Shown one piece after another: positions 1 to 8,304 of a stretch of 33,239 nucleotides of DNA. The DNA lies in assembly GCA_016719405.1 (NCBI GenBank), contig JADJZE010000006.1, positions 1 to 33,239 on the forward strand, in the 5' to 3' direction. This stretch comes from Candidatus Aalborgicola lynettensis (GTDB lineage: Bacteria; Pseudomonadota; Gammaproteobacteria; Burkholderiales; Burkholderiaceae_C). Position numbers and translations under genes: made by a program. A model generated the notes under the pieces. That model saw nothing but the letters and a program-made list of their open reading frames with translations. It did no database searches and was not told the DNA's origin. Each line of letters begins with the position of its first letter. Within the stretch, counting starts at the first letter, position 1.

Positions 1-73
1 CGTCCTTCGGTATGAACACGACGTGGTACTTGCAGTCCCATTTCGTGTGGTTTAGGCTCTCTATGTTGTCCAT
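1..73 (-). CDS. tnpA: IS200/IS605-family transposase TnpA, N-terminal part (runs off the window)
   Basis: The reverse strand from the ATG at 73 encodes a peptide starting MDNIESLNHTKWDCKYHVVF, the characteristic start of IS200/IS605 Y1 transposases (W-x-C-K-Y-H-V-V-F-I-P-K). This enzyme family is a single-strand-specific HUH nuclease that excises and inserts IS200-type elements. Only about 24 residues lie in the window, so the HUH motif and catalytic tyrosine cannot be seen. The gene reads out of the window, away from the AraC remnant next to it. The hairpin at 166-182 fits the subterminal hairpins of this family and marks the inner end of the element. Confidence 0.85.
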   Translation of the reverse strand, partial: MDNIESLNHTKWDCKYHVVFIPKD

Positions 74-165
74 CCAGTTTCTCCTTTCGTTTGCTTGGCG
101 GCTCACGATTGGTAGTTTCTGCGATGGACACCCATACCGACGCAAATGTCAAACTTCTACTGTCA

Positions 166-182
166 CCCCGGCAAAGCCGGGG
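166..182. repeat. IS200/IS605 subterminal hairpin
   Basis: The bases CCCCGGC-AAA-GCCGGGG form a perfect 7-bp stem with a 3-base loop. Hairpins of this kind at the ends of IS200/IS605 elements are recognised by TnpA as single-stranded DNA. The position, about 90 bases upstream of the transposase start codon, fits the left end of such an element. Confidence 0.7.
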
Positions 183-189
183 GATTACC

Positions 190-786
190 TACTGGATTTA
201 CGCGCCCTGGTCACGGTGCAACGCGACCTTTTTTCATTCAACGCACCGCTCAAGCGCCTGTCATTTCGTTTTTCCAGACCGTCTTATGCGCAGGACTACG
301 TCGATATTTTCGGTGTGGAGCCGGTGTTTGATGCCCCCATCAACGAAGCCGTGATGGACCGTTCGGTCATGCTGCTGCCCCTGCCGCAAGCGAACAGCCT
401 GGCGCTGCAAGCTGCAGTGGCGCAATGCCGCAGACTGCTGGACGCACGCAACGCCCGCACCCTGCTGGCCAAACAGGTGCGCGACCGCCTGGCCAGCAAC
501 ACCGCACAGCCGCCGACCATGGAGACCATTGCCAGCGAGTTGTATGACACCGCGCACCCTGCGCAGGCGCCTTCTGGAAGAAAACACCACCTTTGCCGAA
601 CTGCGCGACGAGGTGCGCCAGACCCGGCCGAAGAATGGCTTTCGGGCTCCGACCTGGCGGTGGAGCACATTGCCGAGATGCTGGTTATGCCGAGTCCACC
701 AGCTTTATCAACGCCTTCAAACGCTGGACGGAGCAAACCCCCATGCCTACCGGCTGCGCAAACGTGCGGGTGCAGTGGCGGCATAG
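190..786 (+). pseudogene. AraC-family transcriptional regulator, 5'-truncated and frameshifted
   Basis: Reading across frames gives the C-terminal two thirds of an AraC regulator of the type with an arabinose-binding-like N-terminal domain. Blocks seen are LDLRALVTVQRDLFSF, GVEPVFDAPINEAVMDR and AQCRRLLDARNAR, then the DNA-binding domain: MTPRTLRRRLLEENTTFAEL (first helix-turn-helix) and GYAESTSFINAFKRWT with TPHAYR (second). At least four frame changes are needed (near 540, 610, 690 and 745), and the first 100 or so residues are missing where the IS200/IS605 end begins. A gene cut by an insertion and then decaying explains all this; sequence errors could account for some shifts. Such proteins normally regulate a neighbouring catabolic gene, which would lie outside the window. 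Confidence 0.75.
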
Positions 787-884
787 CGAAGAAAGTGCCC
801 GCAATACGCCCCTCACTTCGAGGCGATGACGGCGCCCGCTACAACCATAGTGACCGTATCCAAACGCCCATGCAGGAGATCATC

Positions 885-1088
885 ATGCTGCAAGCACCCT
901 CCCCCTGTGAGATCCGGTTTCAATCACTGTTCCACGAAGGCCGGGCACTGAGTTTTCCATGTGACCCACACGGCAATGTGGACCTGGAAGCACTGAGCCC
1001 CGAGGCCATTGAGAATTACTTTTTTGCCAACATTGCCGTCGGGCTGGAATACGCCCTTCCGGTGGTGTGGAACAACACGCTCAACTGA
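885..1088 (+). CDS. Small conserved hypothetical protein (67 aa)
   Basis: The start at 885 is chosen because AGGAG (874-878) lies six bases upstream; an ATG at 870 has no comparable site. The protein begins MLQAPSPCEIRFQSLFHEGR and continues with a FPCD-x-x-GxVDLxxLS segment and an A-x-x-N-Y-x-x-A helix near the end. I recall small proteins of this pattern as common hypotheticals in Comamonadaceae, but know no function. It has no signal peptide or membrane segment. Its 3' end overlaps the convergent pabBC stop codon by eight bases. Confidence 0.6.
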   Translation: MLQAPSPCEIRFQSLFHEGRALSFPCDPHGNVDLEALSPEAIENYFFANIAVGLEYALPVVWNNTLN

Positions 1089-2880
1089 GTGGCGACACCA
1101 GGTCGGCCGCAATCCAGCCGCGCAGGCTGTTCACAAAGGCCCATTGCGTGACATCGGCTACGTCCGATACACGCACCACCGCCTCCGTCACCCGCCCCTC
1201 GGCCAAGGCCTTGGCGCGCGCCACACCGGGCAATAAGCCACAACGCAACGGGGGGGTGACCCACTGGCCGTGCAGCAGCATGGCCACATTGCCACGGGTG
1301 CATTCGGTGATCTCATTGCGGGCATTCCAAAGCACGGTGTCAAACACATCTGGCTGGGTTGGGGTGAAGGCGTCGTAGTGCGCGCGGTGGGTGGTTTTGA
1401 ACCGCACAAATTCGCTGTCGGTCTGCTCCAGCGCCTGTGTTGCCAATTGCAGGCGCACCCGTGCGGGCGATGCGGGCAGGGCGTAGGCCTGCGCCGCCAC
1501 CGCGCCTCGGGACTGCAGCAACAACCGCACCCGCCAATCACCCTGCCCATGCGCGCCCAGCAAACCCTGCAGCGCAGCACGCACAGCACCTTCATCCCAG
1601 GGGTAGCCAAAATGCGCCGCTGCGGTGGCCATACGGGCGAGATGGGCATTGATCGACTGAAACACGCCGTTACGCAGGGCCAGCGTTTCCAGCACATCAA
1701 ACACGCTGCTGGCGCGGCGCACAAAAGCCTGTTTGTGCGCCCATTCGTCCCACTCGGCCGGCGCCGTGGAGCCGGCGGTGATGCCACTGCCAATGCCACA
1801 GCGCGCCACGCCATTGCGCACCGTCACCGTGCGAATGGGTACATTAAAGGTGGCTACCCCACCGGGTTGCACCAGCCCCAACGCGCCACAGTACACGCCG
1901 CGCGGCCCACGCTCCAACGCGCGAATGGCCTGCATGGCTGCGGCCTTGGGTGCACCCGTGACCGAACCACACGGAAACAGGGCACCAAACACATCCGCCA
2001 GCCCCACCCCAGCACGGGTGCGCGCCGTCACGTCCGATGTCATTTGCCACACCGACGGCAAGGCCTCGGCATGGAACAGGCGCGGCACCTGCACGCTAAA
2101 GGGCGCGGCGATACGCGACAGATCGTTGCGCAGCAAGTCCACAATCATCACGTTTTCAGCCCGCTCTTTGACGGATGCCTGCAAGGCCTGGGCCTGGGCG
2201 GCATCGTCTTCAGGTGTTGCGCCACGGGCGGCGGTGCCCTTCATGGGGCGGGTTAACACGGTGCCGTCGCGCCAGTCAAAAAAAAGCTCGGGCGACACGC
2301 TCAAGATTTGCTCCGCGCCGGTGTCCAGGTACAGGCTGTAGCCGCCCGGTTGCGCCCGTTGCAGGGCGGCGAACAAGGCTTGCGCAGACGCTTCGGTGGG
2401 CGGCGACTGACCGCCCGGCGTGACCGCCAGGGGCTCGGGCACCAAGGTGCCCCGCATGGGTGCCGTCAAATTGACCTGGTAGTAAGCCCCGGCGGCAATG
2501 TCGGTGTGGATGCGGTGCAGCGCGTGGTCAAAGTCGGCACGCGCCATACCGTCTTGCCACACCACCTCCACAGTGTGGGGCACCGCTGGCCAGGGCTGCA
2601 CGGCCTCAAACACGGCAAACCAGGCCAGCGGCCCGTCTGCGGTATGCACAGCCAGGGCCGCATCGAAGGCGGGCGCGGCCTCATACCGCACATACCCCAC
2701 ACACCAGGCACCGGCAAGCGCGGCGGCCTGCACGGCGTCCAGCACACCCCGCACCTCGGCCAATTGGTGTGCCACCAGGCACTGGCGGGGCGCCGAAAAT
2801 GCCAGGCGTGTGCGGGCGCCGCCAGGGTGGTGCGGGTCGGCAAAGTCGATGCGGGCGCAAACGGTCGCAGGGTGTTCCAA
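1081..2880 (-). CDS. pabBC: Bifunctional aminodeoxychorismate synthase component I / aminodeoxychorismate lyase
   Basis: The 599-aa protein fuses PabB (about residues 1-385) to PabC (about 390-599). PabB converts chorismate plus ammonia (from PabA) to 4-amino-4-deoxychorismate; PabC is a PLP lyase releasing pyruvate to give p-aminobenzoate for folate synthesis, in the cytoplasm. Visible PabB motifs are RPMKGT (211-216, with Lys214 in the catalytic position), KERAENVMIVDLLRNDL (238-254), PCGSVTGAPK (303-312) and GIGSGIT (362-368). In PabC, Lys495 in FKTTHR is the probable PLP lysine and NEITE (522-526) matches the fold-IV signature. Fusions of this type are known in beta- and gammaproteobacteria. 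The annotated start is a TTG; the frame stays open upstream, so the true start is uncertain. It lies 34 bases after the histidine kinase stop and may be cotranscribed. No frameshift was found. Confidence 0.92.
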   Translation of the reverse strand: MEHPATVCARIDFADPHHPGGARTRLAFSAPRQCLVAHQLAEVRGVLDAVQAAALAGAWCVGYVRYEAAPAFDAALAVHTADGPLAWFAVFEAVQPWPAVPHTVEVVWQDGMARADFDHALHRIHTDIAAGAYYQVNLTAPMRGTLVPEPLAVTPGGQSPPTEASAQALFAALQRAQPGGYSLYLDTGAEQILSVSPELFFDWRDGTVLTRPMKGTAARGATPEDDAAQAQALQASVKERAENVMIVDLLRNDLSRIAAPFSVQVPRLFHAEALPSVWQMTSDVTARTRAGVGLADVFGALFPCGSVTGAPKAAAMQAIRALERGPRGVYCGALGLVQPGGVATFNVPIRTVTVRNGVARCGIGSGITAGSTAPAEWDEWAHKQAFVRRASSVFDVLETLALRNGVFQSINAHLARMATAAAHFGYPWDEGAVRAALQGLLGAHGQGDWRVRLLLQSRGAVAAQAYALPASPARVRLQLATQALEQTDSEFVRFKTTHRAHYDAFTPTQPDVFDTVLWNARNEITECTRGNVAMLLHGQWVTPPLRCGLLPGVARAKALAEGRVTEAVVRVSDVADVTQWAFVNSLRGWIAADLVSPLS

Positions 2881-2914
2881 AGGGGTAGGGGCAAGCGGGT
2901 CCAGAACCCGCAGT

Positions 2915-4251
2915 CTACGCGGGATGGGGCGCCACCAGCGGCAAGCTCAGGCAAATCTCGGTCCCCATGCCGGGTGTGCTGTGCAGCCTGATTTTTCCAC
3001 CCAGCACCGAGGTAACCAAGTTGTACACCAGGTGCATGCCCAGGCCCGTCCCCCCCTGGCCCAGGCGGGTGGTAAAAAACGGGTCGAACACGCGTTTTTG
3101 GTTTGCCGGCGAAATGCCCACACCGTCGTCGCGGAAAACGATTTCAACTCCCTGACCGTCGTCCGTCAGGTGGCTGTGCAGTTGCATGTGCCCCTGCGCT
3201 CGGGTGTCGAAGGCGTGGATCAGCGCATTGATGATCAGATTGCTCAGCACCTGGCTGATAGCGCCGGGGTAACTGTCCAGGCAGATGCCGTTGTCCAGCG
3301 CCAATTCCACCAGGTGGCCGGAGCGGCGCAGGCGCGGGCTGAGCGCGAACAGCGTGTCAGACACCACGTCCGACAGGACAAACTGGCGCCGGTTCTCGCT
3401 CGTCTGGTCCACCGCCATTTGTTTGAAGTGGCCAATGATCTCGGCCGCCATGCGCAGGTTGCGCTCCACCATGTCGCCCATTTCTTCGCTGTCGGACACA
3501 TAGTGCATCAGGGCACTGCGCGTGAGCACCCCCTCTTCGACGTGGCGTTTGATCTGGCGCGCCTCGTGGCACAAGGAGGTGGACACCGTCAGCGCCGTGC
3601 CAATGGGTGTGTTGAGCTCGTGGGCCACGCCAGCCACCAGGGAGCCCAGCCCGGCCAGCTTTTCCTTGCGCACCAGTTCGTCCTGCGCCTGCTGCAGTTC
3701 CTGCACGGCCTCAGACAGACTTTTGTTCGCCAGCGCCAGCGCAGCCGTGCGCCGTGCCACCCGGCTTTCGAGTGCCGTATTGGCATCGGACAAGGCCCAC
3801 TTGGCCTCCTGCAGTTCATCCACTTGGCGGCGCAGGCGTTCGGTCACCGCGTGGTAATCGGCCTGGGTAGACGCCAGTTCACGCGCCAAACGCTCGTTAC
3901 GGGCGTTGGCAGTGGCCACCTCTTGCGACGTCTGGTCCACCCGTTCCATGCTGCGCAGCCAACCACCAATCAGCATGCGCGACACATCGTCCAGCTCGGG
4001 CGCCAGGGTGGCATGCCACGCGTGGCTCGACAGGGCGTGCAGGCTGGTGGGCTGGTGGGCTGGCCGGGGGTGATGATGACGCCCACAAAACGCTGGCGAA
4101 AATCCGGCAACACCGATTCGACCTGTGCCAACGTAGGCACCAGCAAGGCCACCGGCCCATTGAGCAAGTGGCGTTTACTCAGGGTAACCGCGCTAAACCC
4201 TTCTGGTGCCGGATGCACCACACTGAGCCAGCGCGAGGGGGTTTCAGCCAT
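2915..4251 (-). pseudogene. Sensor histidine kinase paired with the FIST protein (one frameshift)
   Basis: From the ATG at 4251 the protein begins MAETPSRWLSVVHPAPEG; the frame breaks near 4055 and resumes as the 356-aa segment ending at 2915. That segment has a long coiled coil (roughly its first 105 residues), an H-box AGVAHELNTPIG with the phosphoacceptor His, an N-box NLIINALIHAF, a G1 box FRDDGVGIS, an F-box VFDPFFTT and a G2 box GGTGLGM. There is no obvious transmembrane segment, so the kinase is probably cytosolic and takes its input from the FIST protein. Its start codon overlaps the FIST stop by eight bases, indicating translational coupling. No response regulator gene is adjacent. 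The single frame break may be a sequence error rather than a real mutation. Confidence 0.75.
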
Positions 4252-5405
4252 CGCATTGCCCCAACAGCACCAGCACGTAGGTCATGTTGTGGAACAGGTT
4301 GCGCGTGTAGCGCCCTGGTGGGCAAAGGCCCGATTTCGCCGAAGGACGAAAACCCGACCATGGGAAAAGGCTGGGCACAGGCGTCGCGGATGGCTTCGAC
4401 CTCAAAGTCAATTTTGCCCCCCAGCAGTGACTTGCGCCCGGCACAACTGATGATCAGGGCCGCGCTGGGCGCCATGCCACTGCTTTGGACGGTTTGCGCA
4501 ATCTTGTACACCTCGTCGCGCAGCTGCGATGGGCTGGCCAGGCAGACCTGGACCATTTCACCATCACCAATGCCTCCGTGCAGGGTCAGGCGGCCGTCGT
4601 TGGCGCGGTAGTTCTCCACCAGCGCACGCAGGCACTTTCGCCCGCAAAACCGGTGTGCGCCACCGTCAATGCAATGCTGCCCTGGTCGGTGTGCAAAAAA
4701 GGCTTGCCAGTTTCACGCTCAATGAACTGGGTGGCGTCGATGCCATCGATCTTTTGCAACGTTTTGCCCACCGCACCGGCCACACACCCGGCAGACACCA
4801 CCGGCGCGATGGCATTGCCGATGTGCACCTGAAACGACAACGGCCCCTCGCACGCCAGCATGACCACGGCATCGGCGTAATGCTGCCGGTTGCAAAAACA
4901 CGCGGCACTGCTCCATTTTGAATTGTCATCCGCCGCCAGCCCCCATGACGGGCACTTGCACCTCGTCGCGCAGCACCGATTCCAGCACGCTGGCGTCGGT
5001 GTGAAAATCCGAAAACAGAAAATACGCGGCGGGGGTACGACCCTGCAGCGCCGCCTGCAGTGCGCCCAGCGTGTCGCGCACCGCGCCCCGGGGGTCTTGC
5101 TGCACGCCGGTGCTTGCGGCCACATGCCAGCGCAGCGCACCGGCGCTGTTCAACCCCAAAGCGCAAGCCCCCAGGTCGGCCACATGGGAGCGCGCCAGAA
5201 AACCGTCCCCCGTGGCACCAATGAGTTGCACACTGGCATCGTCCAGCCCGTCGTACAAACCCTCCAGCAACTCGTCCCATTTGGCGTAATGGGCGGTGCA
5301 AAACAAAAACACCACTTCGGGCTGGATGGCGGCCAACTCCAGGCCCATGGCCAATCCAGCCCGGTAGGGGTCAACAAGCGTCGTACTGGTAGAGAGGGTG
5401 CGCAT
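4244..5405 (-). pseudogene. FIST N- and C-domain sensory protein (three frame breaks)
   Basis: The gene starts at the ATG at 5405 (AGGGGA six bases upstream) as MRTLSTSTTLVDPYRAG. Segments in three frames assemble into a FIST protein: an N domain (LIGATGDGFLARS; AAYFLFSDFHTDASVLESV) and a C domain (SYxD-like hydrophobic core, ENYRANDGRLTLHGGIGDGE, AALIISCAGRKSLLGG, FPMVGFSSFGEIGP, NLFHNMTYVLVLLG). FIST is a predicted ligand-sensing domain found with kinases and chemoreceptors. The frame breaks lie near 4940, 4625 and 4320; the first disappears if one more G is read in a five-G run (4940-4944 on the plus strand). The gene is divergent from bioA and coupled to the downstream kinase. Whether it is a true pseudogene or an intact gene with consensus errors cannot be decided here. 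Confidence 0.75.
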
Positions 5406-5585
5406 GGAAGTCCCCTGATTCGGTTGGAGCGCAATGCTCTCACAACATACACAAAAAGGATAGCCGCGATTTCCCCCTATGCCAACACCCGCCGAGCCCC
5501 TTCCCTGGCATGCGGCGGTGCGCCCTGCCGCCCCAGGTTTACACTCCCCGCACCTCCCGTTGCCCCCCCGCGCGAGCCCCACCCC

Positions 5586-6980
5586 ATGAACCCATCCTCC
5601 CTTGCCGCGCGCAGCCTGCGCAGCGTGTGGCACCCCTGCACCCAGATGCAGTTGCACGAAGACACCCCACCCCTGGCCATTACCCGCGCCCAGGGCGTGT
5701 GGCTGTACGACGAGCAGGGCCAGCGTTACCTGGACGGCATTAGCTCTTGGTGGGTGAACCTGTTTGGCCACGGCCACCCGCATATCAAGGCCGCCCTGGT
5801 GGACCAGTTGGACCAGCTGGACCATGTGATGCTGGCCGGCTTTACCCACGCGCCGGTGGTGGAACTGTCCGAACGGCTGGGTGCACTCACCGGCCTGGGC
5901 CACGCCTTTTATGGCAGCGATGGTGCCAGTGCGACTGAGATTGCGCTGAAGATGAGCGCCCACTACTGGCGCAACACCGGCCGCCCGGAAAAATGCGGCT
6001 TTATCGGCCTGGCGGGCGGCTACCACGGCGAAACTGTGGGTGCGCTGGGCGTGACCGACATTGCCCTGTTTCGCACCGCGTATGCCCCGCTGATACGCCT
6101 GGCCGCCACGGTGCCCAGCCCCGACGCCCGCGCCGCGCTGCCCAACGAGACGGCAGCGGACGTGGCCCGACGTGCGGCGCAGGCCTTGCAGCAATGGCTG
6201 GAAGAGCACCACACCCAGACCGCCGCGCTGATTCTGGAACCCCTGGTGCAGTGCGCCAGCGGCATGGCCCTGTACGACCCCGAATACCTGCGCCTGGCAC
6301 GCGCCCTGTGCGACCGGTATGCCGTACACCTGATCGCCGACGAAATTGCGGTGGGTTTTGGGCGCACCGGCACGCTGTTTGCACACCAGCAGGCCGGAAT
6401 CCGCCCCGACTTTATTTGCCTCTCCAAAGGCCTGACCGGCGGCACCCTGCCCTTGAGCGCCGTGCTGACCACCGATGCCGTGTACGCCGCGTTTTACGAC
6501 CACGATGTGACGCGCGGCTTTTTGCACTCGCACTCCTACACCGGCAACCCGCTCGCCTGCCGCGCGGCACTGGCCACGCTGGAACTGTTTGAACAAACCG
6601 ATGTGTTGGCCGACAACGCGCGCACGGCGCTGCAGTTGGACCTGGCCTTTGCGCCGCTCACCCAGCACCCTGCTATTCGCCATGCGCGGCGCATCGGCAT
6701 GTTGTGGGCCTGGGATGTAGACCCGGAGCACATCCACGCACCCCACTTTGCCCGCCGCTACGCCGGCCATGCCTTGGCGCAGGGTGTGCTGTTGCGCCCG
6801 ATTGGCAACACGATTTATGCCATGCCGCCGTATGCAATCAACGCCGAGACCGGTGCACACCTGGCCCAGGGTGCGCTGGCGGCGCTGCAGGCTGCGCTGG
6901 ATGAGGATGCGCCATCCGGATCACCCCCGGGCACAAGCGCCTGCGCAGTCGCAAAGTCCATCAGCCCGCCCCTGCCATGA
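5586..6980 (+). CDS. bioA: Adenosylmethionine-8-amino-7-oxononanoate aminotransferase
   Basis: The 464-aa PLP enzyme transfers the amino group of S-adenosylmethionine to 7-keto-8-aminopelargonate (KAPA), giving 7,8-diaminopelargonate (DAPA) in biotin synthesis. Family marks are HPCTQM near residue 16, SSWWVN (53-58, typical of BioA among class III aminotransferases), YGSDGASATE (109-118), the Asp in ADEIAVGFGRTG (251-262) and the PLP lysine Lys281 in LSKGLTGG. The ATG at 5586 begins MNPSSLAARSLRSVW, which aligns with the expected short N-terminus; an obvious Shine-Dalgarno is lacking. It overlaps bioD by four bases (ATGA). The C-terminal tail after about residue 435 is a low-complexity extension. 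The 180-base gap upstream, between bioA and the divergent FIST gene, must hold the promoters of both; I could not identify a full BirA operator in it. Confidence 0.95.
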   Translation: MNPSSLAARSLRSVWHPCTQMQLHEDTPPLAITRAQGVWLYDEQGQRYLDGISSWWVNLFGHGHPHIKAALVDQLDQLDHVMLAGFTHAPVVELSERLGALTGLGHAFYGSDGASATEIALKMSAHYWRNTGRPEKCGFIGLAGGYHGETVGALGVTDIALFRTAYAPLIRLAATVPSPDARAALPNETAADVARRAAQALQQWLEEHHTQTAALILEPLVQCASGMALYDPEYLRLARALCDRYAVHLIADEIAVGFGRTGTLFAHQQAGIRPDFICLSKGLTGGTLPLSAVLTTDAVYAAFYDHDVTRGFLHSHSYTGNPLACRAALATLELFEQTDVLADNARTALQLDLAFAPLTQHPAIRHARRIGMLWAWDVDPEHIHAPHFARRYAGHALAQGVLLRPIGNTIYAMPPYAINAETGAHLAQGALAALQAALDEDAPSGSPPGTSACAVAKSISPPLP

Positions 6981-7699
6981 GTAGCCTGCCTGCCCCGGGC
7001 TTGTTTGTCACCGGCACCGACACCGGCGTTGGCAAAACGCTCATCAGCGCCGCACTGTTGCACGCACTGGCCAAGCACTACCCGCGTGTGGTCGGCATGA
7101 AGCCTATTGCAGCCGGCACCGAACTGATCAACGGCGTGCCAGCCAACGAAGACGTGCTGGCCCTGCGCGCCGCCTCCACCGTGCGGGTAGACCCCGCGCT
7201 GGACAACCCGGTGCTGCTGCCCGACCCGGTATCGCCCCACATCGCCGCGCAGCGCGCCGGGGTGCAGATCACCGTGGCCCAACTGGTGAACGCCTACCAG
7301 GCCCTGCGCCTGCAGGCCGATGCCGTGGTGGTGGAAGGTGCAGGCGGTTTTCTGGTACCGCTGTCCGATTCTGAGAACGGCGCCGACCTGGCCCGCGCCC
7401 TGGCCCTGCCGGTGGTGCTGGTGGTGGGCCTGCGCCTGGGCTGCCTGAACCACGCCCTGCTCACCGCACAGGCCATTGCGGCCAGCGGCCTCACATTAGT
7501 GGGCTGGGTGGCCAACCATGTGGACGCCACCATGCTGGCACAGGCCGACAACATAGCCTACCTGCAAAACCAGTTCGCCACCCACTACGGCGCACCCTTG
7601 CTGGGCAGCGTGCCATACCAGCCCCACACCGCAGCAAATACGATACAAATCAGCCTTCCACGCCCGCTGGACGTGCGCAAGCAGCTATCAAAAAAATAG
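6977..7699 (+). CDS. bioD: Dethiobiotin synthetase
   Basis: The 240-aa ATPase closes the ureido ring of dethiobiotin from DAPA, CO2 and ATP. The P-loop is GTDTGVGKT (13-21), followed by Lys42 in MKPIAAG, the VEGAGGFLVPL segment near residue 115, and the GWVANHVD block. Its ATG overlaps the bioA stop (ATGA). The last codons (QISLPRPLDVRKQL) run into a dispersed 21-base repeat that supplies part of the reading frame. Similar bioD tails recur at 17398-17457 and just before bioF at 18573-18631, showing that the bioD-bioF junction has been opened by inserted DNA. In the ancestral order bioF probably followed directly. Confidence 0.95.
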   Translation: MSSLPAPGLFVTGTDTGVGKTLISAALLHALAKHYPRVVGMKPIAAGTELINGVPANEDVLALRAASTVRVDPALDNPVLLPDPVSPHIAAQRAGVQITVAQLVNAYQALRLQADAVVVEGAGGFLVPLSDSENGADLARALALPVVLVVGLRLGCLNHALLTAQAIAASGLTLVGWVANHVDATMLAQADNIAYLQNQFATHYGAPLLGSVPYQPHTAANTIQISLPRPLDVRKQLSKK

Positions 7700-7702
7700 C
7701 AA
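7643..7702 (+). repeat. bioD 3'-end repeat, copy 1 (the authentic bioD end)
   Basis: This 60-base stretch, from ATACAAATCAGCC to ATAGCAA, matches 17398-17457 at 52 of 60 positions by my count, and resembles 18573-18631. All three are in direct orientation. Within it, 7682-7702 is a copy of the dispersed repeat CAGCTAYYAAAANNATAGCA. The copies bracket the accessory modules between bioD and bioF. Confidence 0.8.
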
Positions 7703-7903
7703 CGTTTTCATTATTTTTGAACATTGCCTATCCGGTTGAAACGAAATTGGCCACCCCGGTCATTTGGAATGAAGGTCAGGTATTGCGGAAAACGCAAACC
7801 CGCAATGCAGCGGAAGCGGTCCATCAAGAACATGGTCCAGTTTGGGGAGGAATCCGCTTCCCGCCTAGAATCGAGCAGAATCCGGGTGCGGGGTTTGTCG
7901 GAA

Positions 7904-7923
7904 TTTTTATACCTGTATAAAAA
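7904..7923. promoter_or_regulatory. A/T-rich palindrome, possible operator
   Basis: TTTTTATA-CCTG-TATAAAAA is a perfect 8-bp inverted repeat with a four-base spacer. It lies about 50 bases upstream of the AGGAGG ribosome binding site of the short frame at 7975. It could be an operator or promoter element; a terminator is less likely because the stem is wholly A/T. Confidence 0.35.
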
Positions 7924-7974
7924 AGTCGAAAATTCGAGGAAACCCAAGCTACAAGCCACTTCCAGGAGGTTTTT

Positions 7975-8064
7975 ATGTCCAGCTTATCGAGCACGAGCCA
8001 GTTTATCGAGCAGGTTTTGCTCTGTACATTACGTACTAGTCGACGGCTGGAACAGTGGCGCTAG
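7975..8064 (+). CDS. Possible 29-aa peptide with a strong ribosome binding site
   Basis: An AGGAGG at 7964-7969 is followed after five bases by ATG at 7975 and 29 codons (MSSLSSTSQFIEQVLLCTLR...) to a TAG at 8062. The ribosome binding site is better than any around it, which is the only reason to list it. I recognise no family. It may be a leader peptide or the intact 5' end of a gene whose remainder was lost. Confidence 0.3.
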   Translation: MSSLSSTSQFIEQVLLCTLRTSRRLEQWR

Positions 8065-8070
8065 CACACA

Positions 8071-8090
8071 TACTGGGTATTTATACAGAG
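8071..8090. promoter_or_regulatory. LexA (SOS) box-like sequence
   Basis: TACTGGGTATTTATACAGAG resembles the proteobacterial SOS box CTGT-N8-ACAG, with one mismatch in the first half-site (CTGG) and the correct 16-base spacing. It lies at the upstream edge of the cassette array. Promoters of integron integrase genes are known to carry LexA sites, so this could be a relic of such a promoter, but no integrase gene is visible. A chance match is possible. Confidence 0.35.
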
Positions 8091-8106
8091 ACGATTTTCT
8101 GGTAGC

Positions 8107-8304
8107 GTGCGTAGCTGCGACACAGCGCACGGACAAAAGCGAGCTTTTGACACGGACGAAGTGACACAGCTACGTAGGCTGTTGACCAAAAAAGGGACTG
8201 TTTTGAATAGACAGAATAAGCGCCAAGAGGTGTTGCGAGCCGCGCTAGAACGCCTCAACCGTACGGACACTTGCTACGCAAGCGCCGCACATTTCGAACG
8301 TTAA
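8107..8304 (+). CDS. Small charged hypothetical protein of the first cassette
   Basis: From a GTG at 8107 a 65-aa frame runs to a TAA at 8302-8304, inside the attC-like site that follows. The central part (DTDEVTQLRRLLTKKGTVLN and KRQEVLRAALERLN) is highly charged and predicted helical. No family is recognised. There is no clear ribosome binding site, so the start could lie elsewhere, possibly further upstream in the frame or at an internal codon. Termination within the attC site is typical of cassette genes and is the main support. Confidence 0.35.
   Translation: MRSCDTAHGQKRAFDTDEVTQLRRLLTKKGTVLNRQNKRQEVLRAALERLNRTDTCYASAAHFER

Larger units (their letters stand above)
1..190 (-). mobile_element. 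End of an IS200/IS605-type insertion sequence
   Basis: This stretch holds the 5' end of the transposase gene and about 115 bases of leader, ending near a perfect 7-bp stem (166-172 with 176-182, loop AAA). IS200/IS605 elements have such subterminal hairpins instead of terminal inverted repeats and make no target duplication, so the exact boundary (placed near 185-195) cannot be fixed from sequence alone. Immediately beyond it the reading frame of an AraC-type regulator starts in mid-protein, so the element appears to have interrupted that gene. Confidence 0.7.
7703..8252. other. Leader region of the cassette array, no convincing large gene
   Basis: After the bioD repeat, about 550 bases hold no protein I recognise. 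They contain an A/T-rich palindrome (7904-7923), a strong ribosome binding site before a 29-codon frame (7975-8064), a LexA-like box (8071-8090) and the start of a small charged frame (from 8107). The composition is more A/T-rich than the flanking bio genes. An integron attI site or an integrase remnant would be expected at this end of an array; I see neither clearly. Around 7747-7770 (TTGGCCACCCCGGTCATTTG) there is a sequence reminiscent of IS21-type ends, which I could not confirm. Confidence 0.45.

Noticed and set aside
2498..4450. 650-codon plus-strand frame opposite the histidine kinase
   Set aside because: No family features; the minus strand encodes recognisable kinase boxes throughout. 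High-GC antisense frames are common.
5530..5545. AGGTTTACA upstream of bioA as a BirA operator half-site
   Set aside because: The inverted partner TTGTAAACC at the proper 14-16 base spacing is absent, so it is only a half match in a GC-rich leader.
4926..6860. Long 644-codon frame on the minus strand across bioA
   Set aside because: It is the antisense of bioA except for its last part, which is the FIST N-terminal domain starting at 5405.
7747..7790. IS21-family terminal repeat (TTGGCCACCCCGGTCATTTG)
   Set aside because: It resembles ends I associate with IS21 elements, but no istA/istB sequence or second end is visible.
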